Below are positions 16,916 through 26,213 of a stretch of DNA of 64,000 bases, in pieces (the stretch's first letter is position 1; each line of letters opens with the position of its first letter). The DNA is from Verrucomicrobiales bacterium. Its GTDB lineage: Bacteria; Verrucomicrobiota; Verrucomicrobiia; Verrucomicrobiales; DEV007. Under the pieces are notes generated by a model. That model made no database searches. It saw only the letters and a program-made list of their open reading frames with translations, and was not told the origin of the DNA. A program made the translations under genes and the position numbers. The stretch is from NCBI GenBank assembly GCA_029213195.1, contig JARGNI010000015.1, forward strand, positions 52,684 to 116,683, read 5' to 3'.

Positions 16916-18610
16916 CTATGCCGATCGCTTGTTCTTGGAAACGAAACCGATGAAACCGATGATAAAGAGAGCGGCGAGGACTCCGATTCCGACTTTGCCC
17001 ATGGGGAAGGAACCGAGGTTCTTGTCCTTGAGGGCCCAGATGGATCCGAAGGTGGCAAGGGTGGTGGCGATCAACATGAGAACATTCCAGGCGACGCGCT
17101 TTCCTCCCCTGGGCATCTTGTCGCCCAGGAGCTTCTTCGAGTTCATCATGAGGAGAAAGATGAGATAGGCGATGGGAAGAAGGGAGCTACCGATGACGGA
17201 GGTCGGAACTGCCAGTGCGGCCTTCGACTCCGCCGTCCAGATCAGCGGGAAGCAAATCCCGAGGAGGCCAGGGATAAGGCTCCCCATGAAGTGGAGGCTC
17301 TTGTCACCCGGGCGACCGAGAGCTTCGCAGAGACAGAATCCGTTGATCAGCATCAGGATGATGATGGTCGAGAGTGCCATCCCGAGAACTCCGACACCGA
17401 AAATGATTTTTCCGACTCCCGGTCCCGCGAGCGAGGAAAGAGACTTTGCAAGATCGGAGTCTTTTCGATCCACCAGCATCGCCGCAATCCTCCGATCAGC
17501 GAGGGGCAGTGCGTCACGTAGCTCATCCACTTTCGCAGTGAGTGCATCGCCTTCGAGACCCTCCAGGTCGGCGGCATACCGTTTCGCGATAAACTTGTCA
17601 GCGACTCCGGCAAAACTGGCTTCCTTTCCGGCGATCACGGTTCCATCCTCATTCAGGATGTCCCCGGTTTGCGCGTGGAACTGGCTCGCAGCAGCGATCA
17701 CGATGCAGGCTGTGGCAATGACGAAGGGAATCACGAGACCGGTTCCGAGGTCGAAAATGGCAAGACCGCGGTGGCCTTTGCCCCATCCTTTTCGAAGCAT
17801 GGAGTAGGGGAGGAGGAAGGTCATGTTGATGCCAACAGCCGTTCCAAAAGCCGCAATGACCTTGTCTTTCTGGACCTTGGCGACACCCTCTCTCCAGATT
17901 TCTGCGCTTTCACCAGTAGCCTTGATGGCATCATTGATCTTCGGAGCCGGCTCGGTGATATCGGAGAGGTTGGGGATGAATCCGGTGAGAATCTCTCCCC
18001 AGTTGAGGGCCCCTGTGGTAGTCAGGCGAATGACCACGAGGAAGAAGGAGACCACGACGATTCCGACCATCGTTTTCAGGATTCCCTCGAAAATCTTCAC
18101 TCCCTTGCTGTCCGAGTCATAGGCTCGGACCACCATCGCTGCCGCAACGAGGAGAACCACCCCGACGATCCAGGGTGCGGCGCTGACCCCTTCCAGGGAT
18201 GGGATCAGGTTCTGCGTGACGGCTCCGGTTCCGAGGGCAAACTGAGGAAGGCACCAGACGATGTTGGCCATCATCGCTGCGATCAGCCAGGCCCAACCCA
18301 GAACTGGGCTGATGTGGTTGTTGATCGCGGCAAAGGGGCGTTCTCCGGTGGAGAGTGTGACATAGGCAATCGCGCTGAGCATGACCACACCGAGAATCAT
18401 CGCAAGAGGCTGCAACCACATCAGGTTGTATCCCATCATGACCCCGAGGAAGAGAGCGCCCGCCAACGAGCCTCCACCGAGGGTGATTGCTGCCTGCAAC
18501 CAGCCGGGGCCGGACTTCTTGGTGTAGTAGGCTAGTTTTTTGCCGACAGGCTGGCCTTCGAGGGCTTCAAGCTCGGCGATTTCTTCTTCGTTCACAGTGG
18601 GTTCGCTCAT
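16916..18610 (-). CDS. Nramp-related transporter (divalent metal transporter family)
   Basis: An integral membrane protein of about 564 residues with at least 11 hydrophobic helices and the overall layout of the Nramp/SLC11 family. The first helix reads GPGWLQAAITLGGGSLAGA, where a classic Nramp has the metal-binding DPGN. That motif is therefore absent and the transported ion may differ. A soluble insert of about 90 residues (KFIAKRYAADLEGLEG region) interrupts the second half. The ATG at 18610 begins a short acidic tail before the first helix; an in-frame ATG at 18688 would add 26 residues and cannot be excluded. It probably shares a transcript with the downstream oxidoreductase. Confidence 0.72.
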   Translation of the reverse strand: MSEPTVNEEEIAELEALEGQPVGKKLAYYTKKSGPGWLQAAITLGGGSLAGALFLGVMMGYNLMWLQPLAMILGVVMLSAIAYVTLSTGERPFAAINNHISPVLGWAWLIAAMMANIVWCLPQFALGTGAVTQNLIPSLEGVSAAPWIVGVVLLVAAAMVVRAYDSDSKGVKIFEGILKTMVGIVVVSFFLVVIRLTTTGALNWGEILTGFIPNLSDITEPAPKINDAIKATGESAEIWREGVAKVQKDKVIAAFGTAVGINMTFLLPYSMLRKGWGKGHRGLAIFDLGTGLVIPFVIATACIVIAAASQFHAQTGDILNEDGTVIAGKEASFAGVADKFIAKRYAADLEGLEGDALTAKVDELRDALPLADRRIAAMLVDRKDSDLAKSLSSLAGPGVGKIIFGVGVLGMALSTIIILMLINGFCLCEALGRPGDKSLHFMGSLIPGLLGICFPLIWTAESKAALAVPTSVIGSSLLPIAYLIFLLMMNSKKLLGDKMPRGGKRVAWNVLMLIATTLATFGSIWALKDKNLGSFPMGKVGIGVLAALFIIGFIGFVSKNKRSA

Positions 18611-18876
18611 GGGTGGGGGCTCGATGGATTGAAACGAGTCTCGCGATTCTAGCTCTTGCCCCGGTGCCGTCAAGATCAGGCTCGACACGGTTTCAGGGCG
18701 GATTCCTGCGTGATTCCGTCGGCCGCGATGTTCAGGGCACGAGGGGACATCCGTTTCCCTTCGCGCAACTCTTCTCGCGAATCGTGGAGAGAAAGAGAGA
18801 GTGGAAGCTCGCTTTCCGGGGGGGCGGAGTCCGATTCTCTTTTTCCTTAGCTCCCGTTTCCTGTATCGTAAGGGAC

Positions 18877-20220
18877 ATGAACTTTGCTTTCCATCCGATG
18901 CGGCTCCTTCTTTGGATCATCGCATTCGCCCACCTGCCACTGTCGGGACAGGAGGCAAAGGATGATTTCTGGGGCGATCAAGAAGGCAGGCTCGACGTCG
19001 AAGCGGTCATGTCCAGCATGGCAGAGACCAGCCTCCAGATTGGTGAGCCTGCTCCGGAGGCCCGCTTGCTCGATGCGGAAACCGGGAAGGAAATCCTGCT
19101 TTCCGAAGTCGGGAAAGAGCGGCCCCTCGTCCTGTTTTTCGGAAGCGCCACCTGCTCGTTCAACATTGAGCATGCCGATGAGGTGAAAGCGCTCTTCAAG
19201 CGATATGGGAACCTTGCGTCCTTCGCCTGGGTCTATGTCAGGGAGGCACATTCCTATGAGTTGGCGGAGTCGACCGACCATTCCGATGCGAAACGGTTGG
19301 AAGCGGCGAAGCGTTTCCGACGCGAGCTCGATCTTCCGTTTCCCGTCTATGTCGATCCTGTGGACGACCGTGTGGTTCGTGCCTATGCGGCGTGGCCGAC
19401 TCGAATGGTGGTCATCCTACCGGGGGGCAAGGTGGGATATTCCAGCGCCGTCGGGCACTGGGGTTTTCGCCCTCTGCGGACGACGGAGAGTTTCGAGCCG
19501 GCAGCGGCAGCTCCTTTTGTGCCACCGGGACATCGCCGACCAAGCCTGCAGAGTTATCTCCAGCGACTCTTCCCAACGGATCGTCCCTGGGTCGATCGAT
19601 ATTCCGGCGAGCCGATCCTGACCAGTCGGATGGCCAGGGAGATTGTTTTTTCTCGAATGGAGAATGCTCCACTCGTCGGGGAACCTGCCATCGACCTGGA
19701 GCTGTTCAGCCTCGCGAAAAACCAAAACCAGAAATTGAGTGACTACTGGAAAGACAGGCCGCTGGTCCTGACGGTGGGGAGTCTGTCCGCCGTCGAGTTG
19801 TCGGCGAGCCTCGACGACCTTCTCGATCTGTATCGGGACTACGGAGAAGATTATCAGTTCGTGCATGTCTACATTCGCGAGTCCGAAGGAATCCGGGTCG
19901 GCGGGGACCCTCGATCCCTGGAAGACCGGGTGGCTCTTGCAAGACGGTGGAAGGCGGAGAAAAAAATACCCTATCCTGTCCTCGTGGATTCCCTCGAAGA
20001 TCATTTCGCGGTGGCCTATTCGGCGTGGCCTTCTCGTCTTGTTGTGATTGGGGGCGATGGAGAAGTTCGCTACAGTGGATTCCAGGGCCCGTGGGGATTC
20101 TGTGCCCGCAAAGGAGGGAAGTATTCGCCTCCAGCGATCCAGGATCCTCGCATTGTCCAGAGCGATCAGCTCCGATGCCTGGAGGCATTTCTCTCAGAGG
20201 ATGCGACGAGGAATCCTTGA
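18877..20220 (+). CDS. Secreted tandem deiodinase-like thioredoxin-fold protein
   Basis: A 447-residue protein with a signal peptide (MNFAFHPMRLLLWIIAFAHL, then a cleavage region near GQEAKDD) and two thioredoxin-fold domains. Domain 1 (about residues 40-200) has PLVLFFGSATC with Cys93 and WVYVREAHSYE; this pattern matches iodothyronine deiodinase-like proteins, where the animal enzyme has GSCTU and an I-E-E-A-H segment. Domain 2 (about 265-435) has VGSLSA at the same place, with Ala305 instead of Cys, and VHVYIRESEG without the His. So one domain looks redox-capable and one looks dead. The start ATG is preceded by AAGGG. Function is inferred as an envelope thiol reductase or peroxidase. The 266 bp upstream hold nothing that I can support. 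Confidence 0.78.
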   Translation: MNFAFHPMRLLLWIIAFAHLPLSGQEAKDDFWGDQEGRLDVEAVMSSMAETSLQIGEPAPEARLLDAETGKEILLSEVGKERPLVLFFGSATCSFNIEHADEVKALFKRYGNLASFAWVYVREAHSYELAESTDHSDAKRLEAAKRFRRELDLPFPVYVDPVDDRVVRAYAAWPTRMVVILPGGKVGYSSAVGHWGFRPLRTTESFEPAAAAPFVPPGHRRPSLQSYLQRLFPTDRPWVDRYSGEPILTSRMAREIVFSRMENAPLVGEPAIDLELFSLAKNQNQKLSDYWKDRPLVLTVGSLSAVELSASLDDLLDLYRDYGEDYQFVHVYIRESEGIRVGGDPRSLEDRVALARRWKAEKKIPYPVLVDSLEDHFAVAYSAWPSRLVVIGGDGEVRYSGFQGPWGFCARKGGKYSPPAIQDPRIVQSDQLRCLEAFLSEDATRNP

Positions 20221-20344
20221 TCCGGTGCCTTTTCTTCCCGAGTTGATTCGCGGGTTTTGGCATCGACTGAATCAATTTAAAAACGAGAATTAATCGATTT
20301 AGAGTATGGGTTGATCCGTGGCAGTTTGATTCCAGGAAACGGGA

Positions 20345-20794
20345 ATGGAATCAAATCGCAAAGCTACGATCTTTTCTGCATTCGCCTTTGGGCTGATCGC
20401 CATCTGCTTTGTCCTTCTTCTGCAGGAGGTCGTGCTCACCCGGAAACTCTGGGCGGAGATTCCGCGGGTGTTCGCTGGATTCCTCGTCCCGGTTCCCGTT
20501 GCGGTGTATGTCGCCTTTCTTTTTGCGCACCGGTCCGGTGAGGAGAAAAAGGAGCCTTCGCCCCTCGCGATGACCGTCGTTCTCGTCCTGACGCTCGCGA
20601 TTGTTCTCGGGATCGGATATCTCTTCTCCGGTGACCCTGACCAAGACACCATTGGGATGGGGCCCGTCATTACCCAGGCTGCGGTCTTCTCCACTTCGAT
20701 CCTGAACCTGCTCTTTCTCCGGAACCAGTTTGTCGCCTCGGTTCTCTGTGGAGTCAGCATCGGTCTGACCATCATCGTCGTCTTCTTTGCCTGA
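20345..20794 (+). CDS. Small four-helix membrane protein
   Basis: A 149-residue protein with about four hydrophobic helices and a short charged loop (HRSGEEKKEPS) between helices two and three. I do not recognise the family. The next gene, with a 34-bp gap, encodes a protein of similar size and layout, so they may be distant paralogs acting together. The ATG at 20345 has AGGA ten bases upstream. No enzymatic motif is visible. The 124-bp region before it is A+T-rich and could hold the promoter. Confidence 0.7.
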   Translation: MESNRKATIFSAFAFGLIAICFVLLLQEVVLTRKLWAEIPRVFAGFLVPVPVAVYVAFLFAHRSGEEKKEPSPLAMTVVLVLTLAIVLGIGYLFSGDPDQDTIGMGPVITQAAVFSTSILNLLFLRNQFVASVLCGVSIGLTIIVVFFA

Positions 20795-20828
20795 TATTTT
20801 TACCCTAACCCATCCAGAAATACACCCA

Positions 20829-21269
20829 ATGAAAAGAACCAAACTGTTCAAACTGCAGGGGATTCTCGCGATTCTCCTCATCATCATCGCAACGATCCAA
20901 ACCGCTCTCGAATCCGAGATGACCGACTTGCTGAAGGTGGCGATCGCTCCTTTCGGAGCGATCTCCCTGCTGCTCTTCGCCTTCTTCGTCTACAATCGAA
21001 AGATCGATCGTCTCGACGACGAAGAAGGTTTCCGACTGCCCGTGATCCTTGCCAATCTCGGGCTGGTCGTGGTAGCGGGAGCCGTCGTTATCTTCCTGAC
21101 CTCATTGATCGGGGATCTCACGAGTACACTCGATCGGGTTCTCTTCAGCTTCTCGATGCTGATCGCAGTCGTGCTTTTCCTCTACGAAAAGATTCGCGAT
21201 TTCCGGGCCATGGCGCTTCTCACGGGGATTGGAGAAGGGGCTGCCATTCTCTTGCTCTTCTTTCGCTAG
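20829..21269 (+). CDS. Small four-helix membrane protein
   Basis: A 146-residue protein with four predicted helices and a charged loop (YNRKIDRLDDEEGF) after the second. The layout parallels the gene before it, but no sequence signature is shared strongly enough to claim homology. The ATG at 20829 was chosen over an upstream TTG at 20787, which would overlap the previous stop. The stop overlaps that of the convergent M42 peptidase gene by 4 bp. Function unknown. Confidence 0.7.
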   Translation: MKRTKLFKLQGILAILLIIIATIQTALESEMTDLLKVAIAPFGAISLLLFAFFVYNRKIDRLDDEEGFRLPVILANLGLVVVAGAVVIFLTSLIGDLTSTLDRVLFSFSMLIAVVLFLYEKIRDFRAMALLTGIGEGAAILLLFFR

Positions 21270-22270
21270 TTCTTCTCCCAGGATGATCGAGCAGCTCGCT
21301 CGTATTTCCGGTGATCCCGCAAGCGTTTCTCAAGACGCTTGCGGAGATTTGCTTTGGAGGAGTCGGATTTCTTCTGCCGAGCCATGCGAAGGGTCGTTGC
21401 CGTGATGAGCTTGACCAGGTTCTTGGCATCCGTCAGCGAAACAAATTCCGCGGCGATCCCTTTCTTGGGTGGCACATTGTGATAGTTGCCGAGCAGGATC
21501 GAGATCCCGGCTGCGGGAACGCCATACAGGTTCATCGCGGTGGCTTCACAGGCTCCGCCATCGAGCAGGGCGCGCTGGTGAGGGATTTTCTCTTCTACCG
21601 CCGCATCGACCAACTCGGAGGTGATGGCGTCGTCAAAGACACTGATCCGATCTCCGGCCCGGATGACAGGCCCTTCTCCCTGTTCCGCACCACCACGTGG
21701 CGCGCTGGTTTCCAGTGAGACAAAGCAAACGTCTTTGGGGAGGGGCCACTTCTTCGCCATCTCGATGGAACCCAGGAAACCGACTTCTTCGGCACGAGTA
21801 AAAAGCCCATAGACGGTTGTCTTGGCTTCGGCTTTTTCCAATTCGAGGAAAAGCGCGAGGATCGCAGCGCAGCCGATGAGGTCGTCGCAGACTCTCGCGT
21901 GAATGAGATCGTCTTCGAGCCGAAACGGTTCCAGATCCCACATCCCAAACTCTCCGAACCACTCGACGGGGTGGGGTTTTCCTTTCTTCGGTTTCAATCG
22001 CTCTTCCGGGACTCCTCCCAGGAAGACCGGCTCCCCTTTGTGGCGAACCCAACCCGGGTGGTCCATGTGGGCGGCGAAGGCGAGCTTGGGCCGCTTCTTA
22101 CCCCGTCGATAGCAGGCGATGAGATTGCCGTAGGCGTCCTCCTCGATCTGGACGTGCTTCATTTCGGAGATCCGTTCGCGGATGACCCGGGCCACGTGAT
22201 ACTCGTGAAACGGCGCCGTCGGAGCGGAGAGAACCTCGCGGAAGAGAGAGAGAAAGGTCTGGTGATGCAT
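21266..22270 (-). CDS. M42-family metallopeptidase
   Basis: A 334-residue aminopeptidase-like enzyme. Visible metal and catalytic positions are the His in AAHMDHPGW, Asp in CDDLIGCAA, the Glu pair in TRAEEVGFLGS, the Glu-containing SLETSA and the His in NYHNVPP, in the order expected for M42 (glutamyl aminopeptidase, FrvX-like) enzymes. They form cytoplasmic oligomers that trim peptides. The ATG at 22270 starts the recognisable domain; the reading frame extends 142 codons further upstream, but that part is arginine- and serine-rich antisense to the LpxL gene and is not credible. It is divergent from the acyltransferase gene by 62 bp. Confidence 0.9.
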   Translation of the reverse strand: MHHQTFLSLFREVLSAPTAPFHEYHVARVIRERISEMKHVQIEEDAYGNLIACYRRGKKRPKLAFAAHMDHPGWVRHKGEPVFLGGVPEERLKPKKGKPHPVEWFGEFGMWDLEPFRLEDDLIHARVCDDLIGCAAILALFLELEKAEAKTTVYGLFTRAEEVGFLGSIEMAKKWPLPKDVCFVSLETSAPRGGAEQGEGPVIRAGDRISVFDDAITSELVDAAVEEKIPHQRALLDGGACEATAMNLYGVPAAGISILLGNYHNVPPKKGIAAEFVSLTDAKNLVKLITATTLRMARQKKSDSSKANLRKRLEKRLRDHRKYERAARSSWEKN

Positions 22271-22332
22271 CTGTCGATTTGGAGAAATTGACCAGTGGAA
22301 ATCGTTGGAAAACACTGGCTTATTCCACGCCA

Positions 22333-23322
22333 ATGTCCATCTGGAAGAAAATACGCTACCGACTCGAGTGGTTGGGACTGGCGTGGCTGTATTTCTCGGT
22401 TCCTCTCCTGCCGAGAAAGGTCTCGCGTGCCCTCGGTCGCGGCTTGGGAAATGCGGCGTTCCGTTTCGACAAGCGCGGTCGCACCACGGCGATCGAGAAT
22501 CTGACCCTCGTTTTCGGAGAGGAAAAGTCTTCCGAAGAAATCGAGGAGATTGCGAGGGATTCCTACCGTAGTTTCGCCCTGACCGTGGTCGACCAGTTCT
22601 GGAGTCGGCGTTTGACGCGTGAAAACTACGAGGAGTTCTGCCATCTCGACTTCGATGACATGGAGCTGACGGAGAGAGTTCGCGAGACCGGCGCAATCTG
22701 GGTGACGCCGCACTATTCCAATTTCGAGTGGATCGCTCTCATCATGGGCTTTCGGGATTACAAGTTCACGATTGTCGCGCAGGACTTCAAGAACCCGAGC
22801 CTGACCGATCTCTACAAAAAGAACCGGGAGGTTTCCGGGCACGAGGTGATCCCCCAGAAGGGGGCCATTATCCGGCTGATGAAAAACTTGAAACGTGGGG
22901 GGCATGCCGCCTTTCTTACCGACCTGAACATCGTCCCTTCGAAGCCCGCGACGGCGATCAAGTGTTTCGGGCGAAAGACCTGCGTCACCGCGATCCATGC
23001 CGAGCTGATGAAGCGGACCAATTTGCCTGTGATTCCGGGCATTTGTGTACCGCGGGAGGATGGCACCTACGATGTCCGGGCGTTTCCGGCGCTGCATTTT
23101 GGTCCGGAAGACAATGAGCAAACCATCGCGCAGGCCTGCTGGGATGTCTTCGAGCCGGTCATTCGCGAGAATCCGGCTCCCTGGCTCTGGATGTACAAGC
23201 ACTGGCGATATCTCCCGGAACCAGCTGAGGTTTCCTATCCGTCCTATACCAATCGCAGCAAGGGATTTGATGAAGTTTGCGCCCGCGCTTTTCGATCCAC
23301 TGGCGGAACCGAAGGGTCTTGA
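22333..23322 (+). CDS. LpxL/HtrB-like lysophospholipid or lipid A acyltransferase
   Basis: A 329-residue protein with an N-terminal membrane-anchoring segment (LAWLYFSVPLLP). The HX4E catalytic motif, HYSNFE within TPHYSNFEWIALI, is characteristic of LpxL/LpxM late acyltransferases. QKGAIIRLMKNLKRGGHAAFLTD follows, as in that family. It probably transfers an acyl chain onto lipid A or another glycolipid at the inner membrane. The ATG at 22333 fits the family N-terminus; an in-frame ATG at 22279 would add 18 residues. No other lipid A genes are adjacent. Confidence 0.9.
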   Translation: MSIWKKIRYRLEWLGLAWLYFSVPLLPRKVSRALGRGLGNAAFRFDKRGRTTAIENLTLVFGEEKSSEEIEEIARDSYRSFALTVVDQFWSRRLTRENYEEFCHLDFDDMELTERVRETGAIWVTPHYSNFEWIALIMGFRDYKFTIVAQDFKNPSLTDLYKKNREVSGHEVIPQKGAIIRLMKNLKRGGHAAFLTDLNIVPSKPATAIKCFGRKTCVTAIHAELMKRTNLPVIPGICVPREDGTYDVRAFPALHFGPEDNEQTIAQACWDVFEPVIRENPAPWLWMYKHWRYLPEPAEVSYPSYTNRSKGFDEVCARAFRSTGGTEGS

Positions 23323-23329
23323 TCCTCAT

Positions 23330-23358
23330 TTGAACCTCGACCCCGTCTCGCGTAGACT
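23330..23358 (+). promoter_or_regulatory. Candidate sigma-70-type promoter for trkA
   Basis: TTGAAC and TAGACT lie 17 bp apart in the 50-bp gap before trkA, close to the consensus -35 and -10 boxes. Initiation near 23365 would leave a leader of only about 8 bases and no clear Shine-Dalgarno before the ATG, so the message would be nearly leaderless. Pattern match only. Confidence 0.35.
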
Positions 23359-23372
23359 GACATGACTTCTCT

Positions 23373-24722
23373 ATGAATATCATCATCGTTGGGGCCGGCG
23401 AAATCGGAACCCATATCGCCCTCAGTCTCGCCGAGGAAAATCACTCCATCGTCGTCATCGAGTCGGATGAGAAAGTGGCGAGTGAACTGAACAATCGGAT
23501 CGATGCCCGCGTCATGGTGGCGGATGGTACCTCGATCAGTGTCCTCATCGATGCCGGGGTTTCGGATTGTGAACTCTTTTTCTCCCTGACGAGCGACAAC
23601 AATATCAATCTCGTTTCCTCATCGGTGGCCAAGAGCCTGGGAGCCAAGAAATCCATCTGTCGGGTGCATCCCGGGATCCAGCGGGAAAGTCTCTTCCTCG
23701 ATTTCGGAGAACACTTCAATATCGATTACCTCTTCAGCTCCGAGCGACTCGCAGCGGTGGAATTGGCCAAGCATGTGCGGAATCCGAAATCCTCCATGGT
23801 CGAGGATATCGCGCGAGGCTACGTAGAGATTCAGCAGGTCAAGATGTCGGCGAACTCCAAGCTCTGTGGCAAGAGCCTCGCCGAGGTCGATTTTCCTGCA
23901 CGAGTTCGGGTGGGGGCGATCACGCGGGGCAAGGACACGCTCGTTCCCTCCGCAGACGAGATCCTCATGACGAATGATCTTGTGACCTTGTTTGGTGAAC
24001 CCCAGAAGCTGCATGACACCGTGATGCGTCTTCAGAATCGGCATGGCCGGGATGCCAAGAGCAACATCGTCATCTTTGGCGGAGGAGAATACGGGTTTTC
24101 TCTCGCCCAGTCTCTGGAGAGCTGGAACTGCCGTGTGAGAATTTTCGAAACCAACGAAGATCGTTGCCGCGAATTGAGCGATCTCCTCACCAACGTCACC
24201 ATTTTGAATGCCGATGCGACCTCCATCGCCGAGATGAAGGAGGAACGTATCGGGGAAGCGGACTTCTTCATTGCCGTAACAGGAGTGGATGAGGACAATG
24301 TCATGACTTGCCTGCAGGCGCACAGTCTCGGGACGAAATACTGCCTGCCCCTGATTCACCGGGCGGACTACGCGGATGCGATGACCGGATTCGGGGAGAA
24401 AATGGGCATCCTCGCCGCGATCAGCCCGAGGGAGGCGACGAGAAAAGATCTCTCACGTTTCATCACTTCGGATCGATTTCACCTTCTCCAGAGCCTGGAG
24501 GGCGTGGAGCTGATCGAGTCTTCGGTTCATGACGACTCGAAGATCATCGGCAAAGCAGTGAAGGAAATTTCCTGGCCGAAAGACTGTGTGCTCGTGGCGC
24601 AGCTCCATGGAGTTCGTGGGGCCGTTCCGACGGCGGATGACGTCATCAGTGCCGAGGACAGTCTCTATGCCCTCGTGAAGCCCAAGGCCAAGCGCGAGTT
24701 CCTCAAACTGGTTGCTCCCTGA
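23373..24722 (+). CDS. trkA: Trk potassium uptake regulatory protein TrkA
   Basis: A 449-residue cytosolic protein with two RCK halves. The first begins GAGEIGTHIALSLAEENHS with a following IES that holds the acidic NAD-ribose ligand. The second begins FGGGEYGFSLAQSLE with FETNE. Each half is followed by a TrkA-C-like region. TrkA binds NAD(H) and gates the TrkH channel subunit for potassium uptake. The last base of its TGA is the first base of the trkH ATG, a translationally coupled arrangement. Confidence 0.95.
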   Translation: MNIIIVGAGEIGTHIALSLAEENHSIVVIESDEKVASELNNRIDARVMVADGTSISVLIDAGVSDCELFFSLTSDNNINLVSSSVAKSLGAKKSICRVHPGIQRESLFLDFGEHFNIDYLFSSERLAAVELAKHVRNPKSSMVEDIARGYVEIQQVKMSANSKLCGKSLAEVDFPARVRVGAITRGKDTLVPSADEILMTNDLVTLFGEPQKLHDTVMRLQNRHGRDAKSNIVIFGGGEYGFSLAQSLESWNCRVRIFETNEDRCRELSDLLTNVTILNADATSIAEMKEERIGEADFFIAVTGVDEDNVMTCLQAHSLGTKYCLPLIHRADYADAMTGFGEKMGILAAISPREATRKDLSRFITSDRFHLLQSLEGVELIESSVHDDSKIIGKAVKEISWPKDCVLVAQLHGVRGAVPTADDVISAEDSLYALVKPKAKREFLKLVAP

Positions 24723-26206
24723 TGAATTTTCGCATCGTAGGAAAAACCCTCGGGCTTCTTGCCATCCTCACCGGCATCACGATGGGGATCTGTTGGCTCT
24801 ACGCCTACTACCTCACCGTGCAACCCGGCGCCCGGGATATCGCCCCGAGTGCTTCTGAGGCTCTTGCCTGGTCTGCCGGGATCTCGGTCGGGATCGGAAT
24901 ACTGCTGTATCTTCCAGGCCTGGGCTGCAAGCACGAGGTGCTGCGCCGCGAGGCCATGATCATCGTCGGGCTGAGCTGGATCCAGGTCAGTGCCCTCGGC
25001 ATGATGCCCTACTATTTCTGCGAACCCGGCCTTGGTTTTTTCGATGCCCTCTTCGAATCCGTTTCCGGCTTTACGACGACAGGGTCCACGGTCATGTCGG
25101 ATATCGAGTCGTTCCCGAAAGCGATCCTACTCTGGCGATCCGTTTCCCAGTGGTTGGGAGGAATCGGTATTCTTGTCGTGTTCGTGGCAGTGCTCTCCTT
25201 CCTTGGCGTGGGGAGCCGTTCTCTCGTCCAACAGGAGTCGAGCCTGAACATCTCCGATGCCGGAGCCTCCCGAATTCGCGATGTGGCCTTCATCCTGCTC
25301 AAGGTTTATTTGATCCTGACCGCGGTTTGTTTCGTCGGACTGGTCGTCCTTGGTATGCCCGTTTTTGAATCGGTCTGCCATGCGATGTGCACGATTGCAA
25401 CGGGCGGGTTCAGTCCCAAGAATGCCAGCATCGGTCATTACCAGAGCCTTTCGATCGAGATGTGGATCGCGATCTTCATGTTTCTCTCCTCGATCGGATT
25501 CATGCTCTACGTGTTCCTGCTGAACAAAAAGTGGGATCGACTCAAAGCGGAGGAAGAGGCCCGCTACTATCTCATTCTCGTCCTCGTTGCCGTCTTTGCG
25601 ATTGCACTGGATCTCATGTTCGCCTCGACTCATTTTGGGTACCAGAAGGCCCTTCGGGACGGGTTCTTCAACGTGGTCTCGATCGGGTCGACGACGGGAT
25701 TTGGCGTGTCCGACTATGACAAGTGGCCGCTTTTTTCGAAGATGCTTCTCATGCTCATGATGCTGATCGGAGGCTGTGCAGGCTCCACCGCTGGCGGCAT
25801 CAAGATGAATCGAATCACCCTCTTCCTGAAGACGGCACAGCGGGAATTGGTGCGATCCTTTCGGCCCAACCAGGTATTTCGTATCCGGCTCAATGGAGTG
25901 ACCCCCGATGAGAAAGTGTTTGTCACGACCTCATTCTTCATTGCCCTGGGGTTCGCGATTTCCGGTGCGGCATGTGTTGTTGTGTCATTGCTAGAGCCGC
26001 AGCTCAACATGATCTCCACGATTGGGTGTGTCTTTGCGACCCTGTTCAATATTGGTCCAGGATTCGATGCGGTGGGCCCCACCCACAATTTTGGATTCCT
26101 CAGTCCCGCAACCAAGGTGGTTCTGAGTTTCCTCATGATCCTCGGACGTCTCGAGTTCTTTGCGCTCCTCGTTCTCTTTGTCCCCTCCCTCTGGAAGAAA
26201 TACTGA
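24722..26206 (+). CDS. trkH: Trk potassium uptake channel subunit TrkH
   Basis: A 494-residue membrane protein with about ten helices. The repeated pore loops typical of TrkH/KtrB are visible: ESVSGFTTTGST (first), CTIATGGFS (second), SIGSTTGFGVSD (third) and a last loop in FNIGPGFDAVGP. MLIGGCAGSTAGGIKMNRI is a family block between pores three and four. It forms the potassium-conducting path partnered with TrkA, with which it overlaps by one base. The recG start follows 8 bp later, so the three genes may be one operon. Confidence 0.95.
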   Translation: MNFRIVGKTLGLLAILTGITMGICWLYAYYLTVQPGARDIAPSASEALAWSAGISVGIGILLYLPGLGCKHEVLRREAMIIVGLSWIQVSALGMMPYYFCEPGLGFFDALFESVSGFTTTGSTVMSDIESFPKAILLWRSVSQWLGGIGILVVFVAVLSFLGVGSRSLVQQESSLNISDAGASRIRDVAFILLKVYLILTAVCFVGLVVLGMPVFESVCHAMCTIATGGFSPKNASIGHYQSLSIEMWIAIFMFLSSIGFMLYVFLLNKKWDRLKAEEEARYYLILVLVAVFAIALDLMFASTHFGYQKALRDGFFNVVSIGSTTGFGVSDYDKWPLFSKMLLMLMMLIGGCAGSTAGGIKMNRITLFLKTAQRELVRSFRPNQVFRIRLNGVTPDEKVFVTTSFFIALGFAISGAACVVVSLLEPQLNMISTIGCVFATLFNIGPGFDAVGPTHNFGFLSPATKVVLSFLMILGRLEFFALLVLFVPSLWKKY

Positions 26207-26213
26207 CGCTTCC

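Noticed and set aside
15905..17521. 538-codon open frame on the plus strand
   Set aside because: It is antisense across the oxidoreductase and the Nramp-like gene, with low-complexity acidic composition and no domain.
22271..22696. N-terminal 142-residue extension of the M42 peptidase
   Set aside because: The composition is antisense-like (Arg, Ser, Pro) and it overlaps the LpxL-like gene; the catalytic domain begins at 22270.
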